From positions 1-23,749 of the forward strand of contig JANQMT010000203.1 in NCBI GenBank assembly GCA_028279945.1: a DNA stretch of 23,749 nucleotides, in the 5' to 3' direction. Both the position numbers and the translations under genes were made by a program. The notes below the pieces were generated by a model. The model had not been told where the DNA came from, made no database searches, and saw nothing but the letters and a program-made list of their open reading frames with translations. Position 1 is the stretch's first letter; every line of letters begins with the position of its first letter. The DNA is from JAKSCF01 sp028279945. Its GTDB lineage: Bacteria > Bacillota > Clostridia > Peptostreptococcales > JAAYPU01. Of the stretch, positions 21,669 to 23,749 are shown in pieces.

Positions 21669-22979
21669 TTAAATCAGCAACTTGACTGGATTTTCCAACA
21701 ACTGCTTGAGGTCATACAGAAATTTAGCGCCCGGTGTTCCGTCTATCACTCTGTGATCTATGGTCATACTCATATTCAGGATAGGCTTTATCTTTATTTC
21801 TCCATCTATCACTACTGAACGATCAACCATGGCACTTACCCCAAGAATTGCACTATTGGGTTGATTGATGATTGGATTAAAGTGAGAGATGCCATACATT
21901 CCTAAATTACTGATGGTAAATGTACTGCCTTCTTGTTCACTTGGCATTAATTTCATATCAGCAGCTTTGGACGCTAATATTTTTGAAGCTGCAACAATTT
22001 CTTTAAGGGTCATTTTATCCACATCTTTTATAACAGGGACTAAAAGCCCTTCATCCAATCCAACCGCCAATGCGATACTCACATGATGGTGTAATAATAA
22101 TCCTTCCTCTACTATAGATGCATTGACCATTGGATGTTTTAGCAATATCCTAGCACATGCCATTACAATAATATCTGTAATGGTTAATTTATAACCTGTT
22201 TCTTCTTCTATCACTGCTTTTAGAACACTACGCATTTCTTTCACTTTTTCCATATTGACTTCTATATTTAAAGTAAAAGTTGGTGCAGTAAAAAATGAAT
22301 CAGACATTCTCTTTGAAATGACTTTTCTCATTGGGCTGAGTGGGATGATTTCCCCACTTTTTTGTTCTCTTGATGCTAAATTCAATACATCTTCTTTTTT
22401 GACTTTTCCGTTATGCCCGCTTCCTTGAATCCCTGATAGGTCTACGCTTTCTACTTCGGCAATTTTTTTAGCCAAAGGCGTTACCTTGTCTTTTTGCTCT
22501 TTATATGAAATCACATCTATCTTTTGAATTCTACCTTTTGGACCACTGCCTTTTATTGCCTTTAATTCGAAATCATATTCTTGTGCTAATTTTCTTGATG
22601 CCGGTGTGGCCCTTGTCTTTTGAGATTCTACTAAGTATGACGGCCTTTCTATTTTATGTTTTGTTTCTTCTTGTTTTTCCGCAGACAGATCCATGTCTTC
22701 AAATTTTTGTTCTTCTCTTGGATGCTGACTTACTTTTTCTCCAGCTTCTCCTATATAGGCAATGGGCGTAAATACAGGCAGTACCTCACCTTCTTTTTCA
22801 ATGATCTTAATAAGTATTCCCGACACCTCTGATTCTACTTCCATATTCACTTTATCTGTTGTAATTTCAAATAACACTTCTCCAGTTTGAACGTTGTCGC
22901 CTTCTTTTTTGAACCATTTTACAATGGTACCTTCTTCCATTGACATGCCGGCTTTAGGCATAATGACTTCTATCGCCAC
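21669..22979 (-). CDS. Dihydrolipoamide acyltransferase (E2) with two E3-binding domains
   Basis: The protein has 436 residues. A lipoyl domain spans 1-80, with K43 in EITTDKVNME as the lipoylation site. A flexible charged linker follows. Two consecutive peripheral-subunit-binding domains (about 123-158, ATPASRKLAQE...GPKGRI; and 166-201, VTPLAKKIAEVE...GHNGKV) lie ahead of the catalytic acyltransferase domain (210-436), which carries the HxxxDG motif DHRVIDG at 408-414. It transfers the acyl group from E1 to CoA. The start is a GTG (22977-22979) behind AAAGGAGGTG. Whether it is the E2 of pyruvate or of acetoin dehydrogenase cannot be told from this alone; the E1 beta favours the acetoin type. 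Confidence 0.92.
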   Translation of the reverse strand: MAIEVIMPKAGMSMEEGTIVKWFKKEGDNVQTGEVLFEITTDKVNMEVESEVSGILIKIIEKEGEVLPVFTPIAYIGEAGEKVSQHPREEQKFEDMDLSAEKQEETKHKIERPSYLVESQKTRATPASRKLAQEYDFELKAIKGSGPKGRIQKIDVISYKEQKDKVTPLAKKIAEVESVDLSGIQGSGHNGKVKKEDVLNLASREQKSGEIIPLSPMRKVISKRMSDSFFTAPTFTLNIEVNMEKVKEMRSVLKAVIEEETGYKLTITDIIVMACARILLKHPMVNASIVEEGLLLHHHVSIALAVGLDEGLLVPVIKDVDKMTLKEIVAASKILASKAADMKLMPSEQEGSTFTISNLGMYGISHFNPIINQPNSAILGVSAMVDRSVVIDGEIKIKPILNMSMTIDHRVIDGTPGAKFLYDLKQLLENPVKLLI

Positions 22980-22992
22980 CTGGACACCTCCT

Positions 22993-23749
22993 TTATCGGT
23001 TCATCACTTGATAGATTGCTTTTTTTATTTCGTCTTCACTTGGTACTACAGCTTTTTCAAGTTCCGGATTATATGGAATGGGTACATCTTTACCACCCAG
23101 TCTTATGACCGGTGCATCCAGATAGTCAAAAGCTTCACTTTCCGTAATAGCAGATGCAATTTCTCCACCAAAACCACCTGTTTTCACTGCTTCATGAACA
23201 ATAATCGCTCTGCCTGTTTTAATGACAGATTGGATAATGGTGTCGCAATCAAGGGGAAGCAGCGTTCTTGGGTCTATGACTTCTACATGAATGTCTTCTT
23301 TTTCAACTTCATCGGAAACCTTTAATACTCTTTCCAACATTCTTCCATAGGTGATGATACTTACGTCTTTTCCTTGTCTTTTTATATCCGCTTTTCCCAG
23401 TGGAATGATAGAATCTTTATCATTGGGCACCATGCCTTTTTTTCTATATAACAGCTTTTGTTCTATAAAAATAACAGGGTTGTTATCTCTAATAGATGCC
23501 TTTAGTAATCCCTTTGCATCAGCAGGTGTAGAAGGTGCGACGACTTTTAATCCGGGCACATGACAAAACCAGGCCTCTAAGCTTTGTGAATGCTGCGCTG
23601 CAGCTCCGGTACCTGATCCTGCGGGACACCTTAAAACCATGGGCACTTGAGCTTTTCCTCCAAACATATATCTCATTTTAGCGGCTTGGTTCACAATGGA
23701 ATCCATTGAAATGGTCGTAAAATCCATGAACATAATTTCTGCAATGGGT
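22993..23749 (-). CDS. TPP-dependent 2-oxo-acid/acetoin dehydrogenase E1 beta subunit (partial)
   Basis: The 5' end lies beyond the window; 251 residues remain of about 325. The visible part starts PIAEIMFMDF and contains AAQHSQSLEAWF, then PGLKVVAPSTPADAKGLL, FIEQKLLYR and the C-terminal transketolase-like domain (VIDPRTLLPLD, HEAVKTGGFGGE). The QHSQSLEAWF stretch is of the AcoB/mitochondrial PDH type rather than the Bacillus PdhB type. With an alpha subunit, expected just upstream, it would decarboxylate a 2-oxo acid or cleave an acyloin and pass the acyl unit to E2. It is followed by E2 after 13 bp. Confidence 0.92.
   Translation of the reverse strand, partial: PIAEIMFMDFTTISMDSIVNQAAKMRYMFGGKAQVPMVLRCPAGSGTGAAAQHSQSLEAWFCHVPGLKVVAPSTPADAKGLLKASIRDNNPVIFIEQKLLYRKKGMVPNDKDSIIPLGKADIKRQGKDVSIITYGRMLERVLKVSDEVEKEDIHVEVIDPRTLLPLDCDTIIQSVIKTGRAIIVHEAVKTGGFGGEIASAITESEAFDYLDAPVIRLGGKDVPIPYNPELEKAVVPSEDEIKKAIYQVMNR

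Noticed and set aside
22015..22023. Exact DnaA box TTATCCACA inside the E2 gene
   Set aside because: A single site in coding sequence without neighbours; expected occasionally by chance.

Overview
The window looks like a chromosomal segment of an AT-rich, low-GC Gram-positive anaerobe, most likely a spore-forming member of the Clostridia. The reasons are the sporulation amidase CwlD, strong AGGAGG-type ribosome binding sites, a glucitol-type PTS with a regulatory-serine HPr, an ECF transporter S component, and several families typical of Clostridia (DUF1893, DUF3842, the AmmeMemoRadiSam genes). Organism and families are inferred from motifs and remembered family features, not from searches. 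All recognised genes lie on the minus strand except one, the AlaX-type editing protein at 11212-12402. No tRNA, rRNA, CRISPR array or complete insertion sequence was seen.

Layout, left to right. 1-1.3 kb: a cytoplasmic-looking serine hydrolase. 1.3-2.0 kb: a solitary acetolactate synthase small subunit (ilvN) behind an unlisted 27-codon membrane-peptide ORF. 2.1-3.4 kb: a saccharopine-dehydrogenase-family enzyme flanked by two direct copies of a ~135-bp palindromic AT-rich repeat. 3.7-5.8 kb: an AraC regulator fused to what looks like a catalytically degenerate GH39 glycosidase domain. 5.8-8.4 kb: the AmmeMemoRadiSam pair (radical SAM enzyme plus a MEMO-AMMECR1 fusion), with a DnaA-box/Spo0A-box-like cluster between the two genes. 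8.4-10.9 kb: cwlD, dcd and an AI-2E-family permease. 11.2-12.4 kb: alaX. 12.9-14.8 kb: DUF1893, ECF S component, DUF3842 and a zinc-ribbon protein.

The right third (14.95-23.75 kb) is the most interesting part. Reading in the direction of transcription (right to left), it encodes a TPP-dependent 2-oxo-acid/acetoin-dehydrogenase-type complex (E1 beta, truncated by the window edge; E2 with two E3-binding domains; E3), then an HPr, then a SorC/DeoR-type sugar-sensing regulator behind a near-consensus promoter and a palindromic operator, then GutM, a complete glucitol-type PTS (EIIC, EIIBC, EIIA), and finally a SAF-domain NAD(P) oxidoreductase of the homoserine-dehydrogenase/DXR-like (DRL) type. 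The usual sorbitol-6-phosphate dehydrogenase is absent.

My main hypothesis is that this is a catabolic module for an unusual acyclic polyol. The PTS would import and phosphorylate it, the DRL-like enzyme would oxidise or oxido-isomerise it to a 1-deoxyketose phosphate, and the acetoin-dehydrogenase-like complex would cleave that product thiolytically to acetyl-CoA plus a triose phosphate. 2-C-methyl-D-erythritol fits the chemistry. It remains an inference from gene content and reaction logic.
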